A DNA stretch of 63,045 bases from Alphaproteobacteria bacterium. Lineage in GTDB: Bacteria; Pseudomonadota; Alphaproteobacteria; 16-39-46; JABJFC01. A program made the position numbers and the translations under genes. Under the pieces are notes generated by a model. That model had not been told where the DNA came from. It saw only the letters and a list, made by a program, of their open reading frames with translations, and made no database searches. Below, in pieces: positions 62,702-63,045 of this stretch. Within the stretch, counting starts at the first letter, position 1. Every line of letters begins with the position of its first letter. Where the stretch lies: NCBI GenBank assembly GCA_018662925.1, contig JABJFC010000082.1, positions 1-63,045 of the forward strand. Reading direction: 5' to 3'.

Positions 62702-63045
62702 ATGGATATACCAGAATTCTGATGTCGAAGGTCAGAGATCAGAAGGGAAGATAACAGATGTCGGAGATCAGAAGTTGGATGTTGAGACGAGGTAGTCTGA
62801 GGAGACACGCGACGGCGTCTTCCCGGAGCCTAGGAAACACATCTTATCATCCTTCCCATTCTCGTCTTCCCGGAGCCTAGGAACTCTAGACGAATCGGCG
62901 TCTTAAGCCGATGAGGCGTAGAGTGAGTTGGCATCGCGGGATCCAGAAAAAAGAGTGCCAGAGAGCAGGATTTAAGACTGGATCCCGCGCTCATAAGAAA
63001 TTCTAAAGCGCGCCTCCGGCTTGCTCATAATTCCTAATGGCCGGG
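62702..63045. repeat. Repeat-rich non-coding end of window
   Basis: No gene is visible. It contains a 21-bp exact direct repeat CGTCTTCCCGGAGCCTAGGA-A (62816-62836 and 62863-62883), an 11-bp inverted pair CGCGGGATCCA / TGGATCCCGCG (62935-62945 and 62979-62989), two GATCAGAAG-type units at 62720-62775, and from 62979 to the window end the second copy of the 38615 repeat. The last element may continue beyond the window. Confidence 0.75.

Overview
The window reads as a chromosome segment of a low-GC alphaproteobacterium. It is probably a Holosporales/Paracaedibacter-like intracellular symbiont; this is inferred from gene content and style, not from a search. Alphaproteobacterial marks are the dusB - Fis/NtrC-like - ntrY - ntrX - trkA - D-amino acid transaminase - hfq - hflX series, the tig-clpP-clpX-lon-hup series, yqeY-dnaG-rpoD, an ELM1-family gene beside greA, an NDUFAF5-type methyltransferase and sdhE. 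Marks of a host-associated life are two ProP-like MFS carriers, a leucine-rich-repeat remnant, an inverse autotransporter, several small secreted proteins of unknown function, and a large TIR-like/NB-ARC/TPR protein.

Layout. 1-2.0 kb: broken LRR gene, secreted coiled-coil protein, small conserved protein. 2.1-4.8 kb: Na+/H+ antiporter, ELM1-like protein, greA. 5.1-8.4 kb: AT-rich membrane-anchored TIR-like STAND ATPase. 8.7-10.2 kb: NadM-Nudix protein with a degenerate adenylyltransferase motif, and an HTH-only LuxR protein. 10.3-15.0 kb: yqeY-dnaG-rpoD-bolA. 15.2-16.8 kb: secreted coiled-coil protein with a HicA-like tail. 16.9-26.6 kb: metabolic and maintenance genes (methyltransferase, rpe, a RelE/Phd toxin-antitoxin pair, nadK, gshA, rsmE, ubiA, pmbA, tlpA, lptM, an EamA transporter, sdhE). 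26.6-32.4 kb: accessory block with duplicated paired hairpins, a Cys-rich secreted protein, an inverse autotransporter, a LuxR-type regulator, a methyltransferase and an MFS carrier. 32.9-38.5 kb: gloB, mfd, second MFS carrier. 38.6-44.7 kb: split regulator pieces, a frameshifted asmA, a phosphotransferase, csp, a repeat cluster and tRNA-Ser. 44.7-55.1 kb: pgpA and the dusB-to-hflX series. 55.1-55.7 kb: a secreted-protein gene split by a heptanucleotide repeat. 55.9-62.7 kb: tRNA-Leu, tig, clpP, clpX, lon, hup. The window ends in dispersed repeats.

The housekeeping genes form co-directional groups for replication and transcription initiation, nitrogen/redox signalling, and protein quality control. 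Between them sit single AT-rich genes for secretion, sensing or conflict. The observations most worth following are: (1) six GCTGCTC units that put a signal peptide out of frame with its secreted body, as expected of a phase-variable locus in the off state; (2) two copies of a double-hairpin module whose second stem differs by compensating base pairs, one copy overlapping the start of the inverse autotransporter gene; (3) the TIR-like/TM/NB-ARC/TPR protein; (4) a secreted protein ending in a HicA-like domain; (5) a NadM-Nudix protein that lost its HxGH motif.
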